Source: Microthyrium microscopicum | Taxonomy: Eukaryota > Ascomycota > Dothideomycetes > Microthyriales > Microthyriaceae | Assembly (NCBI GenBank): GCA_010405405.1 | Contig: MU004230.1 | Coordinates: 3,831,119-3,895,118, forward strand | Direction of reading: 5' to 3' | DNA length: 64,000 bases | Shown here: positions 11,590 to 22,850 of the stretch, piece by piece | Position numbering within the stretch: position 1 is the first letter of the stretch | Layout of the letters: each line of letters begins with the position of its first letter | Program-made: the position numbers and the translations under genes | The notes under the pieces: model-generated | The model's input: only the letters and a program-made list of their open reading frames with translations | Told to the model about the DNA's origin: nothing | Databases searched by the model: none

Positions 11590-12438
11590 TCAAGTATAAA
11601 TGCCCGTCAAATAAGCCTGGTCGTCTTGCGCCTGTGTCCCATCCCTATCATGCACCATATCCTCAACCATCTTAACCAAATCACTTATAAATTTATCTCT
11701 CGACCTCTCCTCCGCCGTACCCTTCCACACACCCATAAGCCCCCTCAACTCCTCAACCTTTGCATAAGCACCCTCTTCATCTCCAGCTACCACCGCCTCA
11801 GCCAACTCCGCACGTAGTCCTTCCGCGTACTCTTTCGCTTTGATATCCGCCTCACTAGACGGCGGCGCAGACACAGATATGAAAGAATGCGAACTCGTAG
11901 CCGGCGTAGGCCACGCAATCGCCGATCCAAATACACGGATTACACTATCCAGACGAGCGCGCACATGTGTGAGTAGACGCAATCTCGCTATATGCGCTGG
12001 CTCATTGGGCGTGAGAAGTAGTTTGAATGCTCCTTCTTGTTCCTGCTGGTCTAACGTCTCTTCCGCATCCACGTCTTCGCTTGGGGGAGGCACGAAGAGG
12101 TCTATTTCCGGTTGTAGGCGCTCAGAGAAAGTATCGTTCAGCGCAGTCGATTCGCCGCGCAGCACATCGACTTGGTAGGCTAGGCGGCTGCCGGTGCGGA
12201 GAATGTCATCAGTGAGTTGGGTGAGGGTGTTGGTTAGGCGTGTTGCTTGGGCGTTCAGGGTTGCGAGGAGGGATTGGGTCTCTGATGAGAGGTTTGCGAG
12301 GCTGGTGGCATTTTGGGATGGCTTTGGAGTTGAGGAGAGCGGTGGAAGGGTGGAGTTTAGGTAGGCGGCTGGATCGAAGGATGGTTGGAGGAAGGATGCT
12401 AGGATTGGGTCCGTTAGATGGGGAGTTGGAGTGGCCAT
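11590..12438 (-). CDS. COG7: COG7-like subunit of the conserved oligomeric Golgi complex, 282 residues
   Basis: Single-exon frame. The chosen start is the ATG at 12438 (MATPTPHLTDPILASFLQ); the 19 extra codons upstream begin at a non-ATG codon. The N-terminus, with FLQPSFDPAAYLNSTLP followed by a long helical region (SSETQSLLATLNAQATRLTN and LTDDILRTGSRLAYQVDVLR), matches the layout of the short fungal proteins annotated as COG complex subunit 7. There a FD-x-W/Y-x-N motif precedes a coiled coil for complex assembly. COG tethers retrograde vesicles at the Golgi. The protein is far shorter than animal COG7 (about 770 residues), as is usual in fungi. Assignment rests on the N-terminal pattern, so an unrelated coiled-coil protein remains possible. 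Confidence 0.62.
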   Translation of the reverse strand: MATPTPHLTDPILASFLQPSFDPAAYLNSTLPPLSSTPKPSQNATSLANLSSETQSLLATLNAQATRLTNTLTQLTDDILRTGSRLAYQVDVLRGESTALNDTFSERLQPEIDLFVPPPSEDVDAEETLDQQEQEGAFKLLLTPNEPAHIARLRLLTHVRARLDSVIRVFGSAIAWPTPATSSHSFISVSAPPSSEADIKAKEYAEGLRAELAEAVVAGDEEGAYAKVEELRGLMGVWKGTAEERSRDKFISDLVKMVEDMVHDRDGTQAQDDQAYLTGIYT

Positions 12439-13676
12439 TGTATGCTTTGGTTGGCATGTCGTAAGACGATAGCTAGATTTGGTGTTGAGGCGCACTGGAG
12501 ACGCTAGTCCGATTCGGGCTTAGATTGGAATTAGCGTTGCACTAGTAGGCGCGCTTTTACGCGTACCTTTTTCTGAAATTCCCCGATTTCTGAGAATTCA
12601 AGCAAATTCGTAGAAGTTCGAAGTCGATGATTTCGATCAAATGAACTAGCTGTGGTCCTCCATACGAGCAGAAGCCAGCCATGACCCATAAAACCGCTGG
12701 TCTTGCGCTACATGGCATCCAAGTGAGCATCTTTGGTGACTGGAAGAGCTGCTTACACGCAGGCTTGTGGGCTCACAGGCTGTAGCATCAATTTCTGAGA
12801 TATTTCAATTACTAAACAGGTAATGATTCGGAAAACTGGCTTTCAATTGTAATGTACTCTATAGTAGTAATACCACTAATTGAGAAATTGGATTGATGGG
12901 ACTAGACAGCCTCATAGGCAGACATGCAGCACACAGCCCACCTGCTCTACTCTAACTTCCTCTCTTCAGTGCCTAAATCACAGGACCGGTCACCTCTATA
13001 ATCCGCTGTTCGACCTTGGATCTCTTCCTCCTTCTACTATTCTGAGTATTCAGAACCTGGAATCTGCCAGCTGGTCTACCAGAAATCTATCAATTGGCGT
13101 CTTGAAACGCTACGTTGCCAAACGAGCAAGCTTGGATTTTCTTCCAGCGCTGTCACTCTTCATCTGAAGCCTGAGTTCCTTTCCTGGAAACTACAAGTAC
13201 ATGTATCCCATGACAGCATAGCAGCCCAATTCATCTTGAGCCGACTGCACTTGCCATAGAACGCCGACTTCCGAATATCACCTGTAAGCTAGGAGCGTCC
13301 ACCTACAGTTGACGCTGGCGCGCAGTGCTCTCACTAAAGTTGCCCGCCTGGTAGAACCACACCTCAACTTTCACTACTTCACGTCTTCAACACATGCGTT
13401 TCACTACCAACACCATTCCATTCTCTCCATCGTTCAAATTCTTTGAATTCCGCCTCTTCGCCCTCATCCACCCGCCCGCCCGCTTTATTGTCAACACTCC
13501 TCTATTGCTTCCATTATTGCTGGGCTAGTTGACTCACTTACTCTAGCCGGCGTCCAGGGGTCGCCTATATCTTTCGAGACGGATTTTGAACAATCCTCCT
13601 GTTACTTCCAGAAATATTCTGCTTGAGCAGGAACATCTGGCACGACGCCCTTCGAAAGCACTCTCTGGAACAAAAC
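12439..13676. promoter_or_regulatory. Divergent intergenic region between COG7-like and PARP-UBC genes
   Basis: The two genes point away from each other, so this 1.24 kb holds both promoters. The 3' half (13360-13600) is rich in C and T on the + strand (for example CACCCGCCCGCCCGC near 13470), as expected for the leader of the downstream gene. It contains at least one upstream ATG (13394), so an upstream frame or a leader intron is likely. No coding frame was supported. Confidence 0.4.
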
Positions 13677-16600
13677 ATGCCGCGCAAAGCTTTCCAGGCT
13701 CACCTCGCCGCTTTGGCCCAGAACCCTGACATTGAGAACATATCTGACGTCTGCAAAACTGGAGATGACAATGAATTCCAATTCTTGCTTCATCTGCCTG
13801 ACCAGACTAGTCCAGTCAAAGTAGCATGTATGGTTCTTCCTGACGTCAGCGAGTACCCAACAAATCACCAATATCAAATGTTCGCTGTCGATGACAACTG
13901 CCCGCGCGACGTTTCGAAAAAGCTCATGGCCGTCCCATCGTGCGATCGCGATCCTGTCAGCGACCTTCTCAACATGGTGTCGGCCTTCATGACCCAAGCT
14001 GATGACTCGGATGATGGCAATTCAGACGATGATGTTGTTATGACTGACGCCATGATTGACGATGACGGATCCGATGGCTCTGATGATTTCGATGGTGATA
14101 TGTACGGCGATGAGGACTTTGGCTTCAACGAGGCCGCCGGCGCACGAGAGCAAGCTTCGGCAGCTGCAGCATCTGGTGATGTCACTCCAGAATCGCGCGA
14201 ACGCATAAGAAACGACCTCATGCATCTGAAGGCTGCTGGCTTCAAAGTCGCTTACTATGGAGGCACTAATCGAGCCACCAAATGCCATGTTTGCGCATCT
14301 ATACGCATCATCAAACTTGGCATCTCTGAGGAGGCCATGGAAGCTTGGCACGTAAAGCCGCACGACTATCTGATTCTCTCAATCACCTATCACAGCGGTT
14401 ACAAAGCCATTGAAAAGATCCTCGAAAACGTCAATCAATCGCGTCTTAACATTACCTTTCGCATAGGCCTCAGTCATACCTACAAACCCACTCATGCCGA
14501 AGTTGTTGAACTGGATTCTAGTCGTCCCTTGAAAGAGCCGGAGACACTGAGTGAAGAGGTCGCTAAACTTGAAGATTCATCTCAGAAAGGCTGGCGAGAT
14601 ACCTTTATATCGAGACCATTGGTGGACCTGTTTAATTCTCGATTCATTCATATCCTTGACAGTCGCTACAAGGGAATGTCTTGGGCAGGCGCAGAATTAT
14701 ACAGCCATCGAACTCAGGGAGCCAAAAACCTTCAAGAAAACGAATTAGATGACAAATTTTGGGCAGAGGAAGACCGCCCCACTCTTTATCCGGCGGTGGT
14801 TACCAATGACCATATTCAAGATTGTGCACCACAGGACATGCGATCCTTTCCTCTTCTGGCGATGCAATTTATGCTGCGGCATTTCGTGCGCTGCACCGAA
14901 TTTTGTCTGGTCTGTCATTGTCCGCTAGACAATGACTTGGCAGCCATCAAACCGTATGTCTGCGATAGCGAACTTTGTTTGTATCAATATATGAGTCTCA
15001 GCTTTGGTCCGAGCATCGAGCATGAGATTTTGACGCAACCTTTGGTGGTTGATCTGCTGATTAGCTTTTGCTACTCTCAATGCGAAGCCGGAAAGCTCAA
15101 TACATTCCCTCTTGGACTACAACTCAGAGTACCAAACCCGGCCATCCGTGCTACCGTTGGATTGGGCGTACCACTTCCTGTGTATCTTGCTGATATCGAT
15201 CACGAGTCGGGGGAGACACTCTTTGACTATGAAGCCAAGACGCTTTTCCTTAAGAACGAAAACAACTTTCGAGTTGGAGAATGGGTTCAGATACGATCAA
15301 TTGAAGAGTCGGGCTCTGCAGAACATTCCTGGCGACATCATCGTGTTGTCCACATTTTCAATCTGAATGTCACGTTGTCTGAGGTTTATGCGGTTTCTCT
15401 GGACGAGAATGGTGTCTACCCAAGTTCCCCAGTTACTGATAGTAAGGTGTTCAAAGTCCACTACGTCAAATATTGCCGCAACTTTGATGACTTGTCACTA
15501 GAGGACAAGCGACTGTCAATAATAGGACAGCTAAAACTCCTTCCAACAGTTGAGGAAATGGTGGCTTATCTATCAACCAAAGGAGCACGATTATCTACCT
15601 GGATCAATCGAATCTCACCTACTGCACTTAGTATACTGCGGTGGATCATTGCTTCGAATCGAGCTTGCATTTTGCAAGTTAGTGAGTCCAACATGATCAA
15701 AGGGATGAACGATGAAACGTGGATGCAATTTCGTTTTGCCATGGGGGCTCCGGTAAGAAAGTCCATATTTTCCATGAAACAGCAGCTAACAAATAATAGG
15801 ATAAAGAGAAGAAGTTTATCGCTTCAGTTCAGGACACCGAGAGACGACTTCGACTGCAACATCCCACCATATTCGCTTGGCATGGCTCTGGACTTGCTAA
15901 TTGGCACTCCATCATTCGTGAAGGTCTTCATTTCAATGAAGTTGCTCATGGCCGAGCATTTGGCAATGGTGTATACTTTTCTCCGGATATCAATACCAGC
16001 CTTGGCTATTGCGGTGTACATCTAAATCGCGTAAGAAAGCACCTTTCTCTTCTTTGACGGCAAACTAACCTTATCATTTCAGGCTATGGCTGGAGGTCCA
16101 GTTACCGGCTGGCCTCGAAGCCAGCTAGGGATTACAATGGCAATGGCCTTGAATGAACTCGTCAATGCTCCAGCTGAGTTCGTCTCGTCGAGCCCCCACT
16201 ACGTTGTTCAGCATCTAGACTGGATTCAGACCCGATTTCTCTTTGTAAAGTGTAAGAAGGCTATATCTGCGGTAGCGCAGCCAGCTGGTATCAAAGATGC
16301 CTTTGTACAAGATCCAACACGAATCCCTCGAGGAGATAATGGGAACATCACTATTCCCGCTCAAGCCCTCCCACGATCCCGTCTACGAAGTAGTAGTATC
16401 ACCAATGCTTCACCAGCTGTTGGAGGTGCTTCAAGACCCAAGACTAAAAAGAGTAATGGCTTTGGTCTAAGATCACTATTGGGTGGAACCAAGGGGGCTA
16501 AAGACGGTTCAAGTCGTGCTAATGCCATTGACTTGGATGCCGATGATGCCGATTGTGACTCTGTGGCCACTCTTGAAGAAGACATGGAAATATTCCAGGA

Positions 16601-17339
16601 GCCTGCTGTCAAGGAAGTTGTTGATACCACTTCGAAAGCTAGTGTTCTGGGCAAGCGCAAGGCCGCCGCCGATGAGCCTAAGACTGACTTTGTCGCCGGC
16701 CATCTTGATCTTGACTCTCTTCCCATTCTTCCACCGCCACAGAACGCTACTCAAGGCGCTTCCAAGCAATTGATGAAGCGCTTCCAGGATCTCCAGAAGA
16801 GCCAGGCGAAAAGCTCTCTGGCAACGCTCGGCTGGTACATGGACGGCAGCCAGCTCGAGAAATTCGAAAACATGTTCCAGTGGATCGTTGAACTGCACAC
16901 CTTCGACCCAGTTCTTCCTCTAGCCAAAGACATGAAGGCCAAAGGCGTTACCTCTGTCGTCCTCGAACTACGCTTCAACGACAACTTCCCCTTCGCTCCA
17001 CCCTTCATCCGCGTCATCCGTCCTCGTCTGCTTGCCTTCCAGCAAGGTGGTGGTGGCCACGTCACAGCCGGCGGTTCGCTGTGCATGGAACTCTTGACCA
17101 ACGTTGGCTGGCTACCAAGTATGAGCATCGAGAGCGTGTTGATTTCCATCAAGCACGCCATGTCCGACCTGGATCCGCATCCTGCGCGCCTAGATGCCAA
17201 CTACAAGAATGATTATGCCATTGGTGAGGCTGTTGAAGGGTATATTCGGGCTTGTGTGGCTCATGGCTGGAAGGTTCCTGATGGTTTCCGGGAAGGCGTG
17301 CTGGATATGGATCGGGCAAAGGCGGTCAGCAATGTTTAG
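13677..17339 (+). CDS. PARP-family ADP-ribosyltransferase fused to a UBE2Q-like ubiquitin-conjugating domain, 1,187 residues
   Basis: Exons 13677-15752, 15800-16030 and 16083-17339, with introns of 47 and 52 bases that each keep the frame. Residues 1-110 look like an RWD domain, followed by an acidic DSDDGNSDDD stretch. Near residues 406-440 lies a Cys cluster (CTEFCLVCHCP...CDSELC) like the one before the catalytic domain of PARP6/8. The ADP-ribosyltransferase core has the NAD-binding His (HGS, H720) and the Tyr of GNGVYFSP (Y751). After a low-complexity linker with KRK motifs comes an E2 domain whose active-site Cys lies in GGSLCMELLTNVGW (C1103), the UBE2Q signature. The start ATG at 13677 is the first ATG in frame. 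Such fusions are known in filamentous fungi. A role linking ADP-ribosylation to ubiquitin transfer is inference. Confidence 0.9.
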
Positions 17340-18119
17340 CGAAGCAGAAACGTTAGGCCTGCACTGTCTGAATTGGACCCTGGGCCCAGCTTGAAAAGAC
17401 GAAACCGGGCACGACGACGGTATGCATGAATTATATGGGAGCGTGGTGTTGTGGTGTTGGAATTATTCGGTCGTGTGACATATGTCAGCTTGTAGAGCTG
17501 TAGAATGTAATACATTTTTAAGGTCCAGTTTTATACATTCTTCTCCGATGCTGCATGCCAATGGTTCAACAAAAAACATGGCATGTGCTCATCAAGCGTG
17601 ATGGCTGTCATCTGCTTCTCAAGATCATTGACTGTTTTACTTCCAATTGAATTTGTTAAACCTTCCATTTCGCATTGAAGTCGCTGCGAGTGATGGTCGT
17701 TGCCGTTATAGGCTACATGGGAGACATCTCAACTGATGGGAGTGCGCCATTTGTTTTGGCGATCGGTTGAATACCCAGGGAATATATATTCATATGCCAG
17801 ACTAGTCGATGGAATCGGGCTGATTGAACCATCCATTGTCAGCTACTAAGCTTGATATATACATCAACACGTGGAATAAGTTGGCCACTGCATGGCATAA
17901 GGTGTAGCAGGCTTGCATCGATATAGATGGCTCCAATATGATATATTGCATCATCGCGAGTTATATGCCATGAAGAGCACTAAAACCCGAAAACTGTATC
18001 GAATGCGTTGGGAAGGGGCGAGGATGCTCATCATAAGGTGCGATGGAAGACAGCGCACTTTTTGACGAGAGTTTGTCGACCCATTGGTTGTCTTGATTGC
18101 GCAGTTCCTCGTAGTCTGG
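17340..18119. other. Convergent intergenic region, nothing recognised
   Basis: This 0.78 kb lies between the 3' ends of the PARP-UBC gene (+) and an F-box gene (-). It should contain both 3' UTRs. No open frame or repeat of note was seen. Confidence 0.5.
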
Positions 18120-19499
18120 CTACTCTCCACGCTCTATAATGGCCAAGTGCATCCTATGTTTGAGTCGCCTCCATTGTTGCAATTCCTTGGGATCATCATC
18201 CCCACAACGATAGATCCGATCGTATTTGAGCTGTGCGCAGAATTCCTGCTCATAAGCAGCTCGAGTTGCTGAGCCTTTCTCGCCCCAGTCCAGTGTCAAT
18301 TCTGCAAAGAGTTCAGCCAGTCGGTTTCTCTCCTCGTTATGTCTTTGCTCCAGTCTCTCCAGATACTTTTCCACTTCCTCAGGCAAAAGTCCCGATGGCG
18401 ATAGGCCTTTGATCTGGCCCTCTCCGTACGCCACATTCCACCATTCATCGTGAACCTTGCCGTTCGCTAGTTGATCATGATAGTGTGCACCATATTCCCC
18501 CGCGCGCTCGAAAGTCTCCTGACAATTAGGAGAAGGGCAAGTGAAAGGCAGATTTCTCTGGCCGCCGAAGCGATAATTTTCATAGGCTTCTGCACGCAAG
18601 TAGCGCAAACCTGTGGTGCTAGTCTTGAGTTCCTTTTCTAACCAATCCCATCGCTGGAATTTGCCAACAGGTCCACGAACTTTGTGTTTCGGTGCAAACA
18701 CCCGATGTCGATTCCAGCAATGGTCGGTCAAGACCCATGCTACGTTCGCTCTCCATTCATAGCGATCTAATCTGCGGGGTGCTGGTGATAATCTTGGTTG
18801 CAGGTCCATACACCATGTTATTGAGATGTGCTTTGGTGCGACACGAAGGAGGGTTGAAAAGTTGATATCTCCGGAAGGCAGTGCCTCCCAAGGGCTGCTA
18901 AACATGATTCGTTGGACACATGGGAATGTGAAGTGAAAGGCTCTCCAGAAGATTTCGGCGGTATCGACCACGTTGCGCGAGTCTTGTGCCATCTCTGGCG
19001 TTAGAAAGTAATCGTACCAACACTCGAGATCGTCAAGAACGAGCTCTACCTGCTCCACCTGCCTGAGAAAATCATAATCGAAACCTTTGTCAGCTCCCTG
19101 GCGTTTATGTAGCGGAAGGTCGTTTATGTCGGCGTAATACCACACTGAACTATGCGACCAGAAAAGGGGTTTGGCTCGTATTCGAATACTGCTCGAGACT
19201 TGCATAAGGTTGAAAAGTGTTGTAGCATCGCATGCCTCGACAATCATCCACTGTATTTCTAGAGGCAGTCGAGAATAGAGGTGAAATGGTTTCTGAGGGG
19301 CGTCTGGATCCCTCAACAGCGCAGCTTGATGTATGAAGCTATGGAACGGAGTGGCCCAGGGCTGGCAGCCTGTTTCGAAATGGGTAGGCGTCTCAAGGGA
19401 CAGTTGATCGAGCGTAACGACTGGCATAGAAGCTGCCTCTGGCGCGATAGGTCGCCCAATACGCGCTTTGAGTCTTTCTGAGCGCCGTAGCTGGGTCAT
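18120..19499 (-). CDS. F-box protein with C-terminal C2H2-like zinc finger, paralog A, 459 residues
   Basis: Uninterrupted frame from the ATG at 19499. A basic N-terminus (RRSERLKARIGRP) precedes an F-box at about residues 76-115 (SRLPLEIQWMIVEACDATTL). A zinc-finger-like element C-x4-C-x12-H-x-H lies at residues 321-341 (CPSPNC...AHYH), and the C-terminus is helical and Glu/Arg-rich. F-box proteins bring substrates to SCF ubiquitin ligases through SKP1. Here the middle region and finger would be the substrate-facing part. The neighbour at 19930-21285 has the same architecture and conserved landmarks (LPLEIQW, PLFWSH, VWYYA, LRYLRxEAYExYRFG), so the two arose by tandem duplication. The substrate is unknown. 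Confidence 0.82.
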   Translation of the reverse strand: MTQLRRSERLKARIGRPIAPEAASMPVVTLDQLSLETPTHFETGCQPWATPFHSFIHQAALLRDPDAPQKPFHLYSRLPLEIQWMIVEACDATTLFNLMQVSSSIRIRAKPLFWSHSSVWYYADINDLPLHKRQGADKGFDYDFLRQVEQVELVLDDLECWYDYFLTPEMAQDSRNVVDTAEIFWRAFHFTFPCVQRIMFSSPWEALPSGDINFSTLLRVAPKHISITWCMDLQPRLSPAPRRLDRYEWRANVAWVLTDHCWNRHRVFAPKHKVRGPVGKFQRWDWLEKELKTSTTGLRYLRAEAYENYRFGGQRNLPFTCPSPNCQETFERAGEYGAHYHDQLANGKVHDEWWNVAYGEGQIKGLSPSGLLPEEVEKYLERLEQRHNEERNRLAELFAELTLDWGEKGSATRAAYEQEFCAQLKYDRIYRCGDDDPKELQQWRRLKHRMHLAIIERGE

Positions 19500-19929
19500 T
19501 GTTGAAGTAGATTGGGTGATGTAAAGATATCAGAGAATTTGATTGTAAACCGACCTTGACCGACTACGTGGAATGATGGAGTTGGAAGTGAAGATTTTCG
19601 TGGGGAGTTTTGGTGGCGCTACAATACGACGCGACGCGTCAGTGTTCTATAAGGCTGAATCAACAGCCTTATGGCAGCAACTTGCTGCAGTACGAAATAC
19701 AAAATTAACTGTTAAATCCAATAAGAACAGGTACAGTCAATGTGGTATCTAGGGTGTATGAAGTTCAATTTATTATAAGCTCAAACTCTGCTCTACTTTG
19801 TTCCTCCTCGTAAAACCAATTCCAAAACCTTCAACCTTTTTTCCAAATGCTTGCCTGGCCTTGCACAGGTACTAGGAGGTGCATATTTGGGTCTGTCCAA
19901 TGCGAGACATCATACCTCCAGAGTATCAT
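19500..19929 (-). promoter_or_regulatory. Spacer between tandem F-box paralogs
   Basis: These 430 bases hold the promoter of paralog A and the 3' end of paralog B. Nothing specific was recognised. Confidence 0.4.
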
Positions 19930-21285
19930 CTAATCGTTAGGTAGAACCCCTCCGCTTTCAACAATTTGGAGATTGCGCCAGAACTTCATTCGCCCTCGAA
20001 GCTTACAATACTCTAGAGACTCCCTGGGATCACCCTGACATTGAAAGGTGCTATCGCTCTTTAGCTGAGCACAGAATCTTTCTTCGTAGTCACGTTGCTG
20101 CTCCGATCCCCATTCACCCCATTCTTGCCTCAGCTCCTCACCAATTTGCGCCACTGCCATTTTCTCCCGGTTGTACTGATGTTCCTGCTTCAATAGGAAG
20201 CGCTCGACCTGTTGTGGTAAAATTCCTGGCGACACAAGTGCCTTGTAATTGCCGTCTGCAATATTTGAACTAGTCATCCAGCCATCATGAGGGCGAACCG
20301 AATGAAAGTGGCTCGCATAATCTCCAGCTTGAGTAAATGCTACATCGCAGCCGGGATGCTGGCATTCGAAAGGCAAGCATCGTTGGTCACCAAAGCGATA
20401 TTTCTCATACGCTTCTGTGCGTAAATAACGCAGTGAATGGTGCCAATTATTGAGGTCCAATTCTTTCCAATACCAGGTAATAAATTTACCAACGATTCCA
20501 GAAACCTTTATTCTTGGTGGGTGAACACGATATTGGATCCATCCTTGCTCGACCAAGATCAATCGCGAGTCCTCTTCCAGTCGGTATCGATTGAACTTGC
20601 TAGGCATAGGCGACGATCTTGACTTAGTGTTAACAGCCACCGAGACCGATAACCCGCGTGGAGCCATCCGTAGGAGGGAAAGGTAGTATTCATCAACGTC
20701 AGCCAGTTTCTCGATGAACCAGCTAGTTATAACAACCCGCTTAGCAGACGGATAGATCAATCGGAAGAGCTGCCAAAAGGAGCTTCCGGCCGTTTCGTAT
20801 TCCTTCTTGGTCGGGACATCGATGTCACCTCCAAGGATGGAATCATACCATCGGTTTGTGAGACAGAATTCCACCTGCTGTATCTGCTTGCAGAACTCAT
20901 TTTCGAATTTTCGGTTGGCTTTCCAAGTGTGATGTGCCGGTATGTCGTTCATGCTGGCATAATACCATACTTTAGGGTGTGACCAAAATAGAGGTTCGAC
21001 TCGTTTTCGAATACTACGGCAGGTTCGCATAAGATTGAAAAGTGTAGGGGCGTCGCATTTTTCCAATATCGTCCACTGAATTTCCAAGGGCAATTTAGTG
21101 AATACTTGGAAATCTCTACCGGTGGTCGGGTCGATCAAAAAAGCCGATGAATTCAAGAGATGGTAAAATGGGATTGCCCAAGGCTGGTGGCATTTCCAAA
21201 TATGAGAAGGGGTTTCGAGGGCCAGTTCAGCAAGTGTGACGACTGGCAATGAGGGTTCCCCCATCTCGGTGTCCTGCTGGGCCAT
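19930..21285 (-). CDS. F-box protein with C-terminal C2H2-like zinc finger, paralog B, 451 residues
   Basis: Single-exon frame from the ATG at 21285. It has the same order of parts as its neighbour: the N-terminal block PVVTLAELALETPSH, an F-box at about residues 63-105 (TKLPLEIQWTILEKCDAPTL), a middle region with conserved Trp and Tyr residues, and a finger C-x4-C-x12-H-x-H (CQHPGC...SHFH), then a helical tail. The basic N-terminal extension of paralog A is missing. Divergence over most of the length is considerable while F-box and finger spacing are kept, which suggests an old duplication with both copies under selection. Role in SCF-type ubiquitination is inferred from the F-box only. Confidence 0.82.
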   Translation of the reverse strand: MAQQDTEMGEPSLPVVTLAELALETPSHIWKCHQPWAIPFYHLLNSSAFLIDPTTGRDFQVFTKLPLEIQWTILEKCDAPTLFNLMRTCRSIRKRVEPLFWSHPKVWYYASMNDIPAHHTWKANRKFENEFCKQIQQVEFCLTNRWYDSILGGDIDVPTKKEYETAGSSFWQLFRLIYPSAKRVVITSWFIEKLADVDEYYLSLLRMAPRGLSVSVAVNTKSRSSPMPSKFNRYRLEEDSRLILVEQGWIQYRVHPPRIKVSGIVGKFITWYWKELDLNNWHHSLRYLRTEAYEKYRFGDQRCLPFECQHPGCDVAFTQAGDYASHFHSVRPHDGWMTSSNIADGNYKALVSPGILPQQVERFLLKQEHQYNREKMAVAQIGEELRQEWGEWGSEQQRDYEERFCAQLKSDSTFQCQGDPRESLEYCKLRGRMKFWRNLQIVESGGVLPND

Positions 21286-22066
21286 TGCTGATATCTTCGA
21301 TCATGTATAGCATGCAAGGAAGGCTGTAAGGAAGAGGAAGTGAAGTTGATGAACGTTCTGGGAGGATTGCAGAGAAAATGTTTTCAAAAGGTAGGTACTG
21401 CAATTCGTGGCGCTCTAAGAGTTCGCGCGACGCGCTTGTGTTGATGATGGCCAAAAGGGGCGCCTTGTGACGACGAATGTCTCAGCCATCTCGATATTTC
21501 GTGAGTCTCATTTCCTTACAGAGCGAATTTCACAAGTTCTGCATTGCTGCAATACTTTCCTGCTGTGAAATCTTTATACGCTCATCTGAATTCGATGCTC
21601 GCTCTCCAAATTTGCCACACCTGCATTCTACACTAGTTCCTGAGGGAGATGTAGAGGTTATTCCTCTTGGTGCGGAAAGAGTTGTAGCTAGAATTATATT
21701 TGAGTGGCGTAAGACTTACAACCAAACAGCCTTGTGACTTGATTTGTCCCATCAATTACATCGTTGGAAGAGACAAGAAGAAAGTTAGACTTCCATGATA
21801 ATTAGATGAATGGAAGCGAGTAAGTTCAACCTAGCCGACATGGCTTCTTGCAAATTGTTGTTTTTGTAGCCAGTAGTTTGGTGAGCGAGGCATGTTTGCA
21901 GCCCTTCAATACATGTTAGTGATGAAATGGATTGACAAGCTGACTTTCTCGAGTAACAGGTAGGATGTTCATTCTAATGCAAGCCTATCCTTACTTCATA
22001 GTTTAGATTGGCGTCAATTCATCTTTGATTTGGCCCCGTCATACGAGACACGTAGATCCTGTGCAT

Positions 22067-22096
22067 CGTGATATCAATCATAACGCTGATATCACG
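22067..22096. repeat. Perfect inverted repeat, 10-bp arms, 10-base loop
   Basis: CGTGATATCA at 22067-22076 is repeated as its reverse complement at 22087-22096. It is a weak candidate for a protein-binding site or a small hairpin; one such match in a window of this size is near what chance would give. Confidence 0.7.
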
Positions 22097-22748
22097 TTGT
22101 TTGGTAGGCTTTGGTCGGGGTGAGATGTCATAAGGTGCAAAACCTGAAATGATCAAATATGTCCATGAAATGAAGGTATACCTTCACGATCGAAAGAGCG
22201 CACGAGTTGTGGACCATTTCAACAACCTCCCTACCATATCGACGATATGCATGCGTCCAATACTCGCAACGGTAGCTGAGTACGTACCTTCACGCTAATC
22301 AAAAGCTATACCATGCCCAACATTATCTGGCGCTCCCCTAGCCTGTGAAACGCAATTGACTACTCGCATAGAGACCGATTAGTTTAGACATGAACTGTGA
22401 ATCGTGGGGAAGCAATATAAGAATAGGGTTATGCAGACCACATGGTATAGCGCTCTTATAGTTGGCCATGTTCCTGGTCCAATCAACGATTGATGAGCAT
22501 TGACATGGTGAGATCGAGATAGGTTTCATCTCATTTGCAATATATAATCGATCTCTTGACAGGTCGACCTGGGAAAAGCACTATTCAATCATTGGCATTA
22601 CAGAAGCTTCATTACCCCGAAGTTGTGGTCATTGATGCGGCAGACTTCCCCGGATTTCCTCGAGTCTAGCCAGGTTTTGTGATTAAATTCATATTAATGT
22701 TTGCAGAAGTTGGAGCTCTGGGCAGAGACTTCTCGGTGTGTGGGCGAA

Positions 22749-22755
22749 TATATAA
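22749..22755 (+). promoter_or_regulatory. Candidate TATA box of the CFEM-like gene
   Basis: TATATAA lies 96 bases before the ATG at 22851, a normal distance for a highly expressed fungal gene with a short leader. Confidence 0.45.
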
Positions 22756-22850
22756 TTGCAATGAAGTGTCCGATGCTGCCAATGCTGTGCGATTTCAAAA
22801 TTTCAAAACTTTACTACATTCACCGTTAAATCTTTGTCACTCCTTTCAAA

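Larger units (their letters stand above)
21286..22850. other. Intergenic region with a 10-bp perfect hairpin and a TATA box near the end
   Basis: Promoters of F-box paralog B (-) and of the CFEM-like gene (+) lie here. No coding frame is credible. Two items are listed separately: the inverted repeat at 22067-22096 and the TATATAA at 22749-22755. Confidence 0.5.

Noticed and set aside
13874-14245. Minus-strand frames of 110-130 codons inside the PARP-UBC gene, and similar shadows in palC, ATG3 and the TRI12-type gene
   Set aside because: They are antisense readings of conserved coding exons and resemble nothing.
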